DNA from: DASTPP01 sp035762175
GTDB lineage: Bacteria; Myxococcota_A; Polyangia; Polyangiales; Polyangiaceae
DNA: 64,000 bases
Assembly: GCA_035762175.1 (NCBI GenBank)
Contig: DASTPP010000407.1
Location: 1 to 64,000 of the forward strand
Direction: 5' to 3'
The translations under genes were made by a program, and so were the position numbers. Numbering within the stretch: the first letter of the stretch is position 1; each line of letters starts with the position of its first letter. This document shows positions 42,150 to 51,015 of the stretch, piece after piece. The notes under the pieces are model-generated. The model made no database searches. It was not told the origin of the DNA and saw nothing but the letters and a program-made list of their open reading frames with translations.

Positions 42150-42500
42150 TCAGGCGATCGCGGGCTTGGTCGCCCGCATGTGGGGCGGCACGCCCGGCAC
42201 GGTGTAGCGCCGGGTCGGGCGCTCGCTCTCGGGCAGATCTTCGGCGGTGTCGTCGAACTCGGGCGTCAGCGTGGGGCCGTCGAGATCGTCGTCGTTGTCG
42301 CTCGGGCCTTCGAGCCGGTCGAGGGCCTGAAGCAGGGCGATCGAGAGGGTGCTCAGGGTCGAGGGGTGCCCCTCGTCAGCGGCGGCGGGGGGAGGGGGCA
42401 AGAGGGTCAGGTGGCTCCGCGGCCGGGGGGACGGGGCGAGATCGTCGAGATCGTCTGCCAGCTCGAGCTCGAGGGCCTGGCAGAGAAGGTAGCGAGTCAT
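42150..42500 (-). CDS. Small acidic protein, paralogue of 46608-46988
   Basis: 116 residues from ATG 42500. N-terminal Leu/Asp-rich helix (MTRYLLCQALELELADDLDD), a Pro-rich loop (SHLTLLPPPP), an acidic centre, and the C-terminal block LPESERPTRRYTVPGVPPHM ending RATKPAIA. The same block, PESKRPTRPYSIAGVPPCMR, ends the protein at 46608. Conserved ends with divergent acidic middles suggest a short binding tail. The frame stays open upstream to 43850, overlapping the SDR gene, but only this part has matching codon bias. Function unknown. Confidence 0.65.
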   Translation of the reverse strand: MTRYLLCQALELELADDLDDLAPSPRPRSHLTLLPPPPAAADEGHPSTLSTLSIALLQALDRLEGPSDNDDDLDGPTLTPEFDDTAEDLPESERPTRRYTVPGVPPHMRATKPAIA

Positions 42501-42694
42501 CGGTGGGCTCGAGTACGAGAGAGCCCTCCGGACGGTTTCACTCTGGGCGGGCGCCGGGTGGGTGGGGGCGTTCGGGGGCAGCTCGGCGGCTACGCCCGGC
42601 GGCGTGGTGGGGCCCAGGGCGGGGTGGGGGGTGCTGCGGAGGTCGCCGCGCTCGGCGGCGTTCAGCAGATCAGAAAGGCTCGGGGAGGGTCGGT

Positions 42695-43759
42695 TCAACG
42701 CGAAAGGCCTCGGGTTTCGACGCCGAGCGGGCGGTACTGCGCGGCATGGGCTTGGGCGGTCTGGGCGAGCGCCTTGAGGGCGGGCTCGTCGCTCTGGGCC
42801 TGCACCTCGGCGCCGGGCAGCCAGGGGCCGGCGGGCAGGGCGGGGGGCTGGGGCATGGCGCGGTCGACGAGGGCGAGCACGCGCGTGGTGGTGCCGGGCA
42901 GGAGGCCCTGCAGGCGGGCGAGCAGCCACGAGGAGAGCGAGACGGCGCGCTCGGGGTCGCCGTACTCGGCGGCGTCGACGACGGCGCGGGCGGCGCGGCG
43001 GGCGTCGATGGCGGTCAGCCTCGAGCTCAGGCCCCAGGCGAACCAGGCGAACTCTTGCTCGCGGCGCCCGCCGTAGCGGGAGGCGAGCTGGGCGCCGTTG
43101 CGCAGGGGCGGGGGGGTGACGGTGCTGACGTAGATGCCGTCTTTGACGAGCTCGGCCGCGAGCGTTTCGGAGAAGCCCGTGACGGCGAACTTGCCCGCGG
43201 CATAGGCGGACATATGGGGCAGCCCGACCTTGCCGCCGATCGAGGTGACGTTGACGATGCGGCCGCGGCGGCGCGCGCGCAGGTGGGGCAGGGCAGCCAT
43301 GGTCGGGTGGTAGGTGGCCCAGAAGATGTTTCGCAGGGCGCGCTCGACGTCGGCCTGGTGCAGCGCGACCGCGGGCCCGACGAAGCACTCGCCGGCGTTG
43401 TTGACGAGCACGTCGAGGGCGCCGAAGCGGTCGAGCGTCTGGGCGAAGAAGCGCGCGACCTCGTCGGGGTCGCTCGCGTCGCAGCGGGCGGCGAAGGCGT
43501 CGGCGCCCGCGCGCCGCAGCGCCTCGGCGGCGCCCTCGACTTCGGCCGGGTCGCGGCCGCAGAGGGCGAGGCGGCTGCCCCGGCGGGCGAACTCGCTCGC
43601 GATGGCGTAGCCGAGGCCGCGCCCGCCGCCGGTGACGACGACCACCTTGCCGCGCAGATCGAGGCGCCGCGATCGGCGCGCCGCGCCCGCGGCGGCGAGC
43701 GCGAGCCCCGCCGCGAGGCCCAGCGCCCCGACCACCCTTTGTTTCGAATCGCGATTCAC
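42695..43759 (-). CDS. Short-chain dehydrogenase/reductase
   Basis: 354 residues from GTG 43759. An N-terminal hydrophobic stretch (VVGALGLAAGLALAAAGAA, about residues 8-27) may be a membrane anchor. Rossmann motif TGGGRGLGYAIASEF, NNAG segment DVLVNNAGECF, catalytic Ser in IVNVTSIGGKVG and YxxxK in SAYAAGKFAVTGF. The C-terminal 120 residues extend beyond the classical 250-residue SDR and include SSWLLARLQGLLPGTTTRVL, a pattern of extended membrane-associated SDRs. Substrate unknown. GAGG about 9 nt before the GTG supports the start. Confidence 0.87.
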   Translation of the reverse strand: MNRDSKQRVVGALGLAAGLALAAAGAARRSRRLDLRGKVVVVTGGGRGLGYAIASEFARRGSRLALCGRDPAEVEGAAEALRRAGADAFAARCDASDPDEVARFFAQTLDRFGALDVLVNNAGECFVGPAVALHQADVERALRNIFWATYHPTMAALPHLRARRRGRIVNVTSIGGKVGLPHMSAYAAGKFAVTGFSETLAAELVKDGIYVSTVTPPPLRNGAQLASRYGGRREQEFAWFAWGLSSRLTAIDARRAARAVVDAAEYGDPERAVSLSSWLLARLQGLLPGTTTRVLALVDRAMPQPPALPAGPWLPGAEVQAQSDEPALKALAQTAQAHAAQYRPLGVETRGLSR

Positions 43760-44296
43760 GTCGTCGTGCCTCTTCGGTAGTGCCCTTGCGGGGTCGAATT
43801 CGCACGTTGCAATGCGCATGCCCGCGCCGCTCGAGCGCGGGGTCGGCCATACGGGGCGGTCGGGCGCGAGGCCTGGGCCGAAGCGACGGGGGGCGAAAGC
43901 GGGCGCCGGGCGCGCGGGGCTTGGCGGGCGGTGCTGCGCGACGCCCGGGCGTGTTCGGCGAAAGCGGAGGGTTGCTTTAGCGTGCCGCCCGGGGCTCGCA
44001 AGGTGAAAACTTACGAGAATGAAACGCCCGCGCTTGCGCTATGGGGTGAGCCAAATGGGTCGCGCGGCTCGGGCTCGTGCGAAGGAGCGACGCGCGGGGC
44101 GCGGGCGCCCCCGAAGGGTCGTCGCGGCGGGCGCGGGCCCGGGCGAAGGGCGGGCGGCGCGGGGCGGGCGCGCGGCGGCGGGGGCAGGCGCCTTTACGGG
44201 GGGCCCGGGGGCGGATAAGTAAGGCCCATGGCTGGGCTCGGGCTGGTGGCGGCCCCGCTCGGGTCGCGGCGCGGGGCACGACGAGAGGAGTGACCG
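43760..44296. other. Non-coding gap between SDR and TerB-like genes
   Basis: Divergent intergenic region; no repeat or recognisable fragment. GAGGAG precedes the TerB-like ATG at 44297. Confidence 0.4.
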
Positions 44297-45232
44297 ATGT
44301 TCAAGTGGTTCCGGAAGAAAGAGCTGTCGATCCGCGATCGGCCGGTCGATCTGGCGGGGGCCTGCTATTGCATCGCGGCGGCCGACGGCGAGCTGCACGA
44401 GGCCGAGGCGCGGCAGCTGTCCGAGCAGGTGCACGAGCTGGCGGGCGAGGGGCACTCGCTCGACGACATCGAGCGCATGGTGCGGGCGGCGCACGAGGCG
44501 CTCGAGCGGGGCGGGCTCGACGCCTACCTGCGGGGCCTCGGCCGGGGCATGAGCGTCGAGGCCCGCTCGCAGCTGCTCGGGGCGGCGGCGGCGATCGCGG
44601 GGGCCGACGGCAAGCTCGCGAAAGAAGAGCGCTACGTGTACTTCAAGCTCGCGGCGGCGCTCGGCTTCGCGCACGACAAGGCCGACGCCATCCTGACGGC
44701 GGTGACCGCGCCCCCGCCGGTGACCAAGCGCTCGGCCTCGCTCGAGGGCGGCGCGTCCGGCGCCGACACCGAGCGGGTGAGCGCCGCGCTCAGGGCGGCG
44801 GGCTGGGTCGACCCGCGGGCGTCGCTGGTCGAGGCGGGCATCGAGGTCGAGGGCTTCGGGGCGGCGGTCTTTCAGTACCAGGGCCCGCGCGGCGCGCTCT
44901 TGCGCCTCGAGCACCACCCCGACGATCAAGCGCTGCACTTTCGGGTGACCGACGAGGCGGACGTGGGCTCCGACCTGGTGCTCGTGTACCGGTCGCAGCT
45001 CGACGAGCTTTTGGCCCTCATCGTCCGCGCGCAAGACGAGCTGACCCCCCAGACCCTCGACGAGCACCGGCGCGCGATCGCCGCCGCCTGCCCCGAGGTG
45101 CGCATCCTCGCCGAGACCGAGCTCTCGCCGCTGCCCGCCGGCGAGGGGTCCGGCGGCGCCTTACCTTGCGGCCGGGGCGGCGCGGGGGCGGGGTTCGGGC
45201 GGCGGGGCGGGGGCGCTCGTCGCGGCGCTTGA
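44297..45232 (+). CDS. TerB-like domain protein with C-terminal alpha/beta domain
   Basis: 311 residues. Residues 15-140 are TerB-like, with two acidic helix-turn-helix hairpins: DLAGACYCIAAADGELHEAE and AAAIAGADGKLAKEERYVYF. Residues 155-280 form a separate alpha/beta domain (VSAALRAAGWVDPRASLVEA, ALLRLEHHPDDQALHFRVTD, LVLVYRSQLDELLALIV), followed by a Gly/Arg-rich end. The N-terminal domain is closely related to the shorter protein at 46069 (both contain GACYC-VAA/SDG and EARSQLL-AAAA), so the two are paralogues flanking a GST gene. Confidence 0.7.
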   Translation: MFKWFRKKELSIRDRPVDLAGACYCIAAADGELHEAEARQLSEQVHELAGEGHSLDDIERMVRAAHEALERGGLDAYLRGLGRGMSVEARSQLLGAAAAIAGADGKLAKEERYVYFKLAAALGFAHDKADAILTAVTAPPPVTKRSASLEGGASGADTERVSAALRAAGWVDPRASLVEAGIEVEGFGAAVFQYQGPRGALLRLEHHPDDQALHFRVTDEADVGSDLVLVYRSQLDELLALIVRAQDELTPQTLDEHRRAIAAACPEVRILAETELSPLPAGEGSGGALPCGRGGAGAGFGRRGGGARRGA

Positions 45233-45286
45233 AGCGGCGAGGCGGCCGGGGCACCGTGCCGGGGACACGCGCGGGCGGAGGCGACC

Positions 45287-45934
45287 ATGTACAAACTTTA
45301 TTTCTCACCGGGCAGCGCGGCGATGGCGCCCCAGGCCGTGCTCGAAGAGGTCGGGGCCCCTTACGAGCTCATCGAGCTGAACGTGGCGACCAAAGAGCAC
45401 GAACGGGCCGAGTACAAAAAGCTCAACCCGAACGGGCGCATCCCCACGCTGATCGACGGCGACTTCGTCATTTACGAGACGGCCGCCATCTGCCAGTACC
45501 TGAGCGACAAGCACCCCGAGGCGAAGCTCAGCCCGCCCGCCGGCACGCCCGAGCGGGGGCGCTATTACCAGTGGCTGATGTTCTTGACGAACACGGTGCA
45601 GGTGGGCTTCATCGACTGGTTCCACCCCGAGTGGACATTCGACGATCTCGAGCGCCAGGCGGCGCTCAAGGCCCGGGCCGAAGAGAAGCTCGGCGCGAGC
45701 TTTCAGGTCTTGAATGACGGCATCGGCGGCGGCACGTTCGCGGCCGGGTCGCAATTCACGGTCTGCGATATCTACCTCACCATGTTCGTCCGCTGGAGCC
45801 GCTTCCTCGCGAAGCCTGCCTGGCAGTACCCGAACATCAAGCGCGTGGCGGGGGCGACGTACCGGCGGCCGGCCTTCCAGCGCATGATGGATCGGCAGGG
45901 CATTCTCTGGCCCGAGAATTGGCCGAAGGGCTGA
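45287..45934 (+). CDS. Glutathione S-transferase-like protein
   Basis: 215 residues, full length. N-terminal thioredoxin-fold domain MYKLYFSPGSAAMAPQAVLE, cis-Pro block NPNGRIPTLIDGDFVIYETA with the ETAAICQYL glutathione-binding segment, then an all-helical C-terminal domain with FTVCDIYLTMFVRWSRF. Ser in SPGSAA is the likely thiol-activating residue region. Conjugates electrophiles to glutathione or reduces peroxides; substrate unknown. ATG 45287 is 54 bp after the TerB-like stop and may be cotranscribed. Confidence 0.9.
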   Translation: MYKLYFSPGSAAMAPQAVLEEVGAPYELIELNVATKEHERAEYKKLNPNGRIPTLIDGDFVIYETAAICQYLSDKHPEAKLSPPAGTPERGRYYQWLMFLTNTVQVGFIDWFHPEWTFDDLERQAALKARAEEKLGASFQVLNDGIGGGTFAAGSQFTVCDIYLTMFVRWSRFLAKPAWQYPNIKRVAGATYRRPAFQRMMDRQGILWPENWPKG

Positions 45935-45936
45935 GG

Positions 45937-46027
45937 GCCTTCGCCGCCGCGCGCCCGGGCGGCGCGTCGAGCTCACGACGGTGAAGGGGGGCGTCGCGCC
46001 TTCGCCGCGGCGCGCCCGGGCGGCGCG
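45937..46027. repeat. 30-bp direct repeat after the GST gene
   Basis: 45937-45966 recurs at 45998-46027 with one mismatch (61-bp spacing). It begins just past the GST stop codon and lies in the gap before the second TerB-like gene. Confidence 0.8.
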
Positions 46028-46068
46028 GGGGCTACCGGCGACCCCGGCCACAGTGTATCACTCGGGGC

Positions 46069-46560
46069 ATGGCGGGCGGCGGTAGGGGCTACCTCGAGGG
46101 CGATACCATCTGGTGGCGGCTGGGCATCAAAGATCGGCTCGGCGAGCTCGTGGGGGCCTGCTATTGCGTCGCGGCGTCCGACGGGCACGTGGCCGACGCA
46201 GAGATCGCGGTCATCGCCGAGCAGATCGTCGCCTTCGCCGAGCGCGAGGTGGGGCTCGGCGAGGTCGAAGGGTTGCTCACGGCCGCGCGCGACGAAGTGC
46301 GCTCGACGGGCATCGAAGGGTACGTCGCTGGGCTCGGCCGGCGCCTCGACGAAGAGGCGCGGTCGCAGCTCTTGAGCGCGGCCGCGGCCACCATGTTGGC
46401 CGACGGCGAGGTGAGCGTCGATGAGCGGCGGGTCTACTTTCAGATCGCCCGGGCGCTCGGCATGCCCGAGCCCGAGGCCGAGTTCCTCATTGATACCGTC
46501 GAGGCCTCGCGGCGCGAGCTGCAGCGCCGCAACTCGTCGCCGGGCCCGCTCGGCGGCTGA
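46069..46560 (+). CDS. TerB-like domain protein
   Basis: 163 residues, ATG 46069. Single TerB-like domain: ELVGACYCVAASDGHVADAE and AAAATMLADGEVSVDERRVY, with helices VIAEQIVAFAEREVGLGEVE and RALGMPEPEAEFLIDTV. Paralogous to the first 140 residues of the protein at 44297. Convergent with the small acidic protein at 46608, 47 bp away. Confidence 0.75.
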   Translation: MAGGGRGYLEGDTIWWRLGIKDRLGELVGACYCVAASDGHVADAEIAVIAEQIVAFAEREVGLGEVEGLLTAARDEVRSTGIEGYVAGLGRRLDEEARSQLLSAAAATMLADGEVSVDERRVYFQIARALGMPEPEAEFLIDTVEASRRELQRRNSSPGPLGG

Positions 46561-46607
46561 ACCGCGGGCGGCAACTCGGACGCGGGGCGGCGAGCCGGGC
46601 GGGCGGC

Positions 46608-46988
46608 TCAGGCCTGGGCCTGCGCCGCGGGGCGCGAGGTCGAGCGCATGCAGGGCGGCACGCCGGCAATGCTATACGGCCGCGTCGGGCGCTTGCTCTC
46701 GGGCACGCCGTCGTTCTCGGGCGCGTCGGGGGCGTCGCTCTCGAAGAAGATCATCACGTCACAGGGGTCATCTTCGCCGAAGGGCAGCGAGTCGAACGCG
46801 GCTTCGAGGGCGGCGAGCGACAGGACATCGGAGTCAGGGCCGATGAGGTCGAGCTCGTCGCGAGGCAGGGCCGGAGGCAACAAGGTAAAGCACCCGCTCG
46901 AAGGCGCCTCGAGCTCGTCGACCTCGCTGGTCAGGTCGAGCGCATCGTCGGCCAAGGCAAGGGCGAGATTTTTGGGAGCGCGAGCCAT
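46608..46988 (-). CDS. Small acidic protein, paralogue of 42150-42500
   Basis: 126 residues from ATG 46988. MARAPKNLALALADDALDLT, then FTLLPPALPRDELDLIG, a very acidic centre (FGEDDPCDVMIFFESDAPDA) and the C-terminal VPESKRPTRPYSIAGVPPCM shared with its paralogue 4.1 kb away. The shared layout is a Leu-rich N-terminus, a LLPP loop, an acidic middle and the PESxRPTRxYxxxGVPPxMR tail. No function known. Confidence 0.65.
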   Translation of the reverse strand: MARAPKNLALALADDALDLTSEVDELEAPSSGCFTLLPPALPRDELDLIGPDSDVLSLAALEAAFDSLPFGEDDPCDVMIFFESDAPDAPENDGVPESKRPTRPYSIAGVPPCMRSTSRPAAQAQA

Positions 46989-47468
46989 GTGAGCCGCGCT
47001 CGCAAGAAGTCTGCCGATGGGCTTGGCTCCGAGGTCGGCGGGTCGGGCCAAAGGGCACGAAATGGCCGTTCAACAGCCTGAAACGGCTGTGTTTTCGCTG
47101 AAACCAGGGGCTTAAAACGGGCGTCCGAGAGGCCCCTACCCCGGGGGAGCAGCAGGGCAGGGTAAGGCGAGGTGCCCGCCGCACGCGCAAAAACGTCTCG
47201 CCGGCAGAGGGGGCGAGGCGAAATTGTTCGCGAACAGCCCCGTTTCGGCCTGGGCTTGCCGCCATGCCTGAGGCGCCTTTGGTCGGCAATTTGAGCCTCG
47301 GGGCGGTCTCGGAGCAGGGGAGCGGGCGCCTTGGCTCCCCATGCGCACCAGGCGCGTACGAGTCAACACGGCCCGGGGCAGGGTAGGGCGCAAAGTGTGC
47401 GCTAGATGCACACCTTCGGCGCCTCATTGACTCGTTCAGGGGCGGGCGAGAATAGCGCCGGGGGGCGT
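46989..47468. other. Non-coding gap
   Basis: Less GC-extreme than the genes. A GGCCGTTxxACAGCCT-x-AAACGGC-like dyad occurs at about 47061-47090 (GGCCGTT with AACGGCT). No coding frame with family features. Confidence 0.35.
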
Positions 47469-47873
47469 TCAGCCGGGCTGCTTGAGCACCCAGGCGACGG
47501 CGCTCTCGAGATCATGAAACGAGCGCAGGCGTAGGCCGCGGCTGACGGAGCTCATGTTGCCGCTGACGCGCAAGAGCTCGGAAGTGACCACGATGGCCGA
47601 GACCTTGATGATCTCGGCTCGCTCGAGCCAGGCCCACACATGGGCGCGCACCTCGCGCGAGAGCGGCGAGCCGGGGCGGCTGTCCCAGACGACGCGAGAG
47701 AGGCGCGATGCGCGCAAGAAGGCGTCGATGTCGCGCTCCCAGAGGTCAACCTCGGTGAGGGTGGCCGGCGCGCCTTCGTAGACGACGAGCGCGTACCCGG
47801 CTTCGGCCGTCAGGCGGTAGCGCAGGGCTCCGATGGTTTTTTGCCCGTCGGCGAGCTCTCTCAGGGTGCTCAC
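47469..47873 (-). CDS. Small protein, STAS/SpoIIAA-like fold suspected
   Basis: 134 residues from GTG 47873; start uncertain because no good ribosome site is visible and the frame is open upstream to 48023. Pattern of alternating strands and helices: YRLTAEAGYALVVYEGAPAT, DLWERDIDAFLRASRLSRVV, EVRAHVWAWLERAEIIKVSA, IVVTSELLRVSGNMSSVS, FHDLESAVAWVLKQ. Similar small proteins in myxobacteria resemble SpoIIAA/STAS-like domains used in partner-switching. Family link tentative. Confidence 0.6.
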   Translation of the reverse strand: MSTLRELADGQKTIGALRYRLTAEAGYALVVYEGAPATLTEVDLWERDIDAFLRASRLSRVVWDSRPGSPLSREVRAHVWAWLERAEIIKVSAIVVTSELLRVSGNMSSVSRGLRLRSFHDLESAVAWVLKQPG

Positions 47874-47988
47874 GGAGTGCTTAACGATGCGAGAAGGCGC
47901 GCGAAAGGTCCAGCGAGATTCTACGGCCCGGGGGCGCGGGGCCGGGGCGTCTCGCGGGCGGGCGCGGGCTGGGTTATAGGGCGCGGGC

Positions 47989-48852
47989 ATGCGCCTTCTG
48001 ACCCGTGCCCAGCCGGCGCTCAAGGTGGTGCTCTGGGCTTCGGGGTTTCGGCTGCGCTCGGTCGAGACGGCGGCGGCGACGCTGCGCTACCTCGAGCACC
48101 GGGCGCCTCCGGCCCCCGGGGGGCCCGTCGTGTTCTTGCACGGCATCGCCTCGTCGGCCTCGTCCTTCGGCACGGTGCTGGGGCGGCTGCGCGGGCGGGT
48201 GCCGCGGATCGTCGCCCTCGACGCGCCCGGGCACGGCTTCAGCGACGCGCCGCGGGCGCCGCTCTCGCCCGAGCTCTATTTCGAGAGCGTGGCCGAGGCG
48301 CTCGACGCGATCATCGACGAGCCGGCGCTGCTCGTCGGCAACTCGCTCGGCGGCGCGATGGCGCTGCGCTACGCGGCCGAGCGGCCCGAGAACGTGCGCG
48401 CGCTCGTCACCTGCTCGCCGGGCGGGGCGCCGGCGGCTGAGGGCGAGCTCGAGGGGCTGCTCGCGCGCTTCGACCTGCGCGGCCGCGGCGACGCGCTGGC
48501 GTTCCTGGGCCGGCTTTACCACCGCCCGCCCTGGTACGCGCCGCTGCTCGCCGACGACGTGCATTACCTGCTGACGCGGCCGGCGGTGCGGCAGTTCTTC
48601 GCCGCCGTGACGCCCGGCTCGTTCCTCAAGCCGGGCGAGCTCGCCGCGGTGCGCGCGCCCGCCCTGGTGATCTGGGGCAAGGGCGACCGGCTGCTCGCGC
48701 CGCGCGATCTGGCGTTCTTTCGCGAGCATTTGCCGCCGGGCGCGCGCTTCGAAGAGCCCGACCACTTCGGGCACAGCCCCCAGCTCGAGTGGCCGATCGA
48801 GCTGGCCGAGCGCATCCTGCGCTTCGATCGCGAGGCGGCGGGGCGGGCCTGA
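47989..48852 (+). CDS. Alpha/beta-fold hydrolase
   Basis: 287 residues, ATG 47989. Oxyanion-hole segment VVFLHGIASSASSFG, nucleophile elbow GNSLGGAMAL (Ser), acid in VIWGKGDRLLAP and His in DHFGHSPQLEWP; the catalytic triad is complete. A cap domain covers about residues 155-215. Typical of esterases, lipases and C-C hydrolases; substrate unknown. It is 249 bp upstream of the ABC exporter on the same strand. Confidence 0.9.
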   Translation: MRLLTRAQPALKVVLWASGFRLRSVETAAATLRYLEHRAPPAPGGPVVFLHGIASSASSFGTVLGRLRGRVPRIVALDAPGHGFSDAPRAPLSPELYFESVAEALDAIIDEPALLVGNSLGGAMALRYAAERPENVRALVTCSPGGAPAAEGELEGLLARFDLRGRGDALAFLGRLYHRPPWYAPLLADDVHYLLTRPAVRQFFAAVTPGSFLKPGELAAVRAPALVIWGKGDRLLAPRDLAFFREHLPPGARFEEPDHFGHSPQLEWPIELAERILRFDREAAGRA

Positions 48853-49101
48853 GCGACGCGCCCGGCCTCGGCACGGCTGGCGCGGCGCGGGCGGCGACGC
48901 CGGACGCGGGCGGGGCGCCTCCGAGGGGTGCGCGGGCCCGACGGGCGGCGGGCGCGCTTGTCGGGCCCCGGCGGAGGGCCTATCGTCGCCGGCCATGGTG
49001 ACGGGCGGCGGCGCGGACGGCGTGGCGCCTCGCGCGATCGGAGGGGGGGCGTCGCGGGGGGGGGGCCGCGGGCCCCGCGGCGAGCGCGCGCCCGGGGCCG
49101 C

Positions 49102-51015
49102 GTGACGGCTCCGGCCGCGCCGCCGGGGGGGCTCGGGCCGGCGCTGCGGGGGGCGCTGCGGCTGCTCGGGCCGCGCGCGCTCGCGTTCTTCGGGCTGCAC
49201 GCGTTCGGCTCGTTCGCGCTCGCGGCGGTCGAGGTGGCCGTGGCGGCCGTGCTCGAGCTCTTCATCGAGGCGCTCGGCGTCTTGCGCCTCGACGCGGCGC
49301 CCTCGGGGCTCGGGCGGCTGCGGGGGCTCTCGCTCGCCCAGCTCGCGCTCGCCATCTCGGCCGTCGCGCTCGTGCGGGGCGGGGGGCAGTTTCTCTCGAG
49401 CTACGGCGTCAGCTCGACCTTCGCCGCGGTCAACGCGCGCCTGCGCCGGCTCGCGCTCTACGAGATGCTCTTGCACCCGTCGCGGCGCTTCGTGCCGGCG
49501 TCGGCCGTCAACGTGCTGCTCGGCGAGACGTTCCCGAAGGCGGCGGCCTTCGCCTACGCGGCCTCGAACGTGCTGGCGCTCGCGGTGCAGGCGCTCGCGC
49601 TGCTCGGGGCGATGGCCTCGTTCGCCTGGCGCCAGACGCTGCTCGGGCTCGCGGCGCTGACCGCGGTGGGCCTCTTCGTCGACCGGCTGAACGTTCGGAC
49701 GCGCGCCTACGCCCGGCGGCTCGGGCCCGAGCAGGAGGCGCTCGCCCGGGGCATCGAGCGCGTCGCGCGCAACGGCGTGCTCGTGCGGGTCTTGCGCACC
49801 GAGCGGCGCGAGCACGCGCGGCTCGCCGGGGCGGTCGACCGCTACGCCCGGCACCAGGCGCGGGCCGCGGCCTTCGGCGCGATCGCCTCGGCCGCGACGC
49901 CCTTCTTCGGCGTCGCGCTCTTGATGGCCATCGTGGTCTTCAGCGCCCGCCGCCTCGGCACGCCCGGCACGACGCTGCTCGCCTTTCTCTACCTCTTCGT
50001 GCGGCTCGTGCAGGTGCTCACCTCGCTCGTGAACGCGCTCTCGCAGGCCTACCAGCACGCCCCGATGATGGCCGACGCCCTCGGCTACGCCGCGCGCTTT
50101 TCGGACGACGACTTGGCCGCCGCGCGCGCGGCCGCGCCCGCCGAGGGCGAGGCGCCCTGGCCGGTCGAGGGCCCGGCGTCCTTCGGCGGGCCGCCCGAGA
50201 TCGTCGTCGAGTCGGTCGACTTCCGGTACCCGGGCGCCGAGCGCGACGTGCTCGGGGGCGTCTCGCTGCGCGTGCCGCCCGGCGCGCACGTGGCCGTGGT
50301 GGGGCCGAGCGGCGGGGGCAAGAGCACGCTGCTCGCGCTCGTGCTGGGCCTCGCCGAGCCTTCGCGGGGGCGGGTGCGCGTCGGCGGGCGGCCCGCGGCC
50401 GAGTACGTCGGCGACCGCGCGGCGCGCGTCGGGTACGTGGGCGCCGAGCCCTTCTTGGTCGCGGGCAGCCTGCGCGACAACCTCGTCTACGGGGTCAAGG
50501 GCCCGATCGGCGACGACGCCGTCGAGGGGGCGCTCGCCCGGGCGGGGCTCGGCGGGCTCGTCGCCGGCCTGCCCGGGGGGCTCGACTACCCCATCGCGGA
50601 AGACGGCTCGGGGCTCTCGGCCGGGCAGAAGCAGCGGCTCTGCCTCGCGCGCGCGCTGCTCGGGCGCCCGCGGCTGCTCGTGCTCGACGAGGCCTCGGCC
50701 AACCTCGACGAGGGCACCGAGCGCGAGATCGCCGCCTCGATCGCGTCGCTGCGGGGCGAGGCGACCGCGCTCATCGTCTCGCACCGGCCCGGCATGGTGC
50801 GGCACGCCGACCGCGTCTACCGGCTCGAGGGCGGGCGCCTGGGCCCGCTCGAGGGCGCCGAAGCGGGCGCGCGGGCCGGCGGCGAGGCGGCCTCGGCCGA
50901 CGAAGCCGCCGCGCGGGGCCGCGACGGCGCGCGCACAACCGAAGGGGCCCTCGCCCGGGCCCGCGACGAGGCGTCGGCGGCCGAAGGCGCCGTGCCCCCC
51001 GGGGCGCCGCCTTGA
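49102..51015 (+). CDS. ABC transporter, fused membrane and ATPase domains
   Basis: 637 residues from GTG 49102. The N-terminal transmembrane domain (about 1-330) has six hydrophobic helices, for example ALAFFGLHAFGSFALAAVEV and LLMAIVVFSARRLG. ATPase domain about 365-590: Walker A GPSGGGKST, signature LSAGQKQR, Walker B RLLVLDEAS, switch His in IVSHRPGMV. A 50-residue Ala/Glu/Arg-rich tail follows. Exporter-type half-transporter expected to homodimerise; substrate unknown. Its stop overlaps the TTG start of the next gene (TTGA), so the two are translationally coupled. Confidence 0.92.
   Translation: MTAPAAPPGGLGPALRGALRLLGPRALAFFGLHAFGSFALAAVEVAVAAVLELFIEALGVLRLDAAPSGLGRLRGLSLAQLALAISAVALVRGGGQFLSSYGVSSTFAAVNARLRRLALYEMLLHPSRRFVPASAVNVLLGETFPKAAAFAYAASNVLALAVQALALLGAMASFAWRQTLLGLAALTAVGLFVDRLNVRTRAYARRLGPEQEALARGIERVARNGVLVRVLRTERREHARLAGAVDRYARHQARAAAFGAIASAATPFFGVALLMAIVVFSARRLGTPGTTLLAFLYLFVRLVQVLTSLVNALSQAYQHAPMMADALGYAARFSDDDLAAARAAAPAEGEAPWPVEGPASFGGPPEIVVESVDFRYPGAERDVLGGVSLRVPPGAHVAVVGPSGGGKSTLLALVLGLAEPSRGRVRVGGRPAAEYVGDRAARVGYVGAEPFLVAGSLRDNLVYGVKGPIGDDAVEGALARAGLGGLVAGLPGGLDYPIAEDGSGLSAGQKQRLCLARALLGRPRLLVLDEASANLDEGTEREIAASIASLRGEATALIVSHRPGMVRHADRVYRLEGGRLGPLEGAEAGARAGGEAASADEAAARGRDGARTTEGALARARDEASAAEGAVPPGAPP

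Noticed and set aside
47974..50805. 943-codon open frame on the minus strand
   Set aside because: Shadow of the hydrolase and ABC exporter genes.
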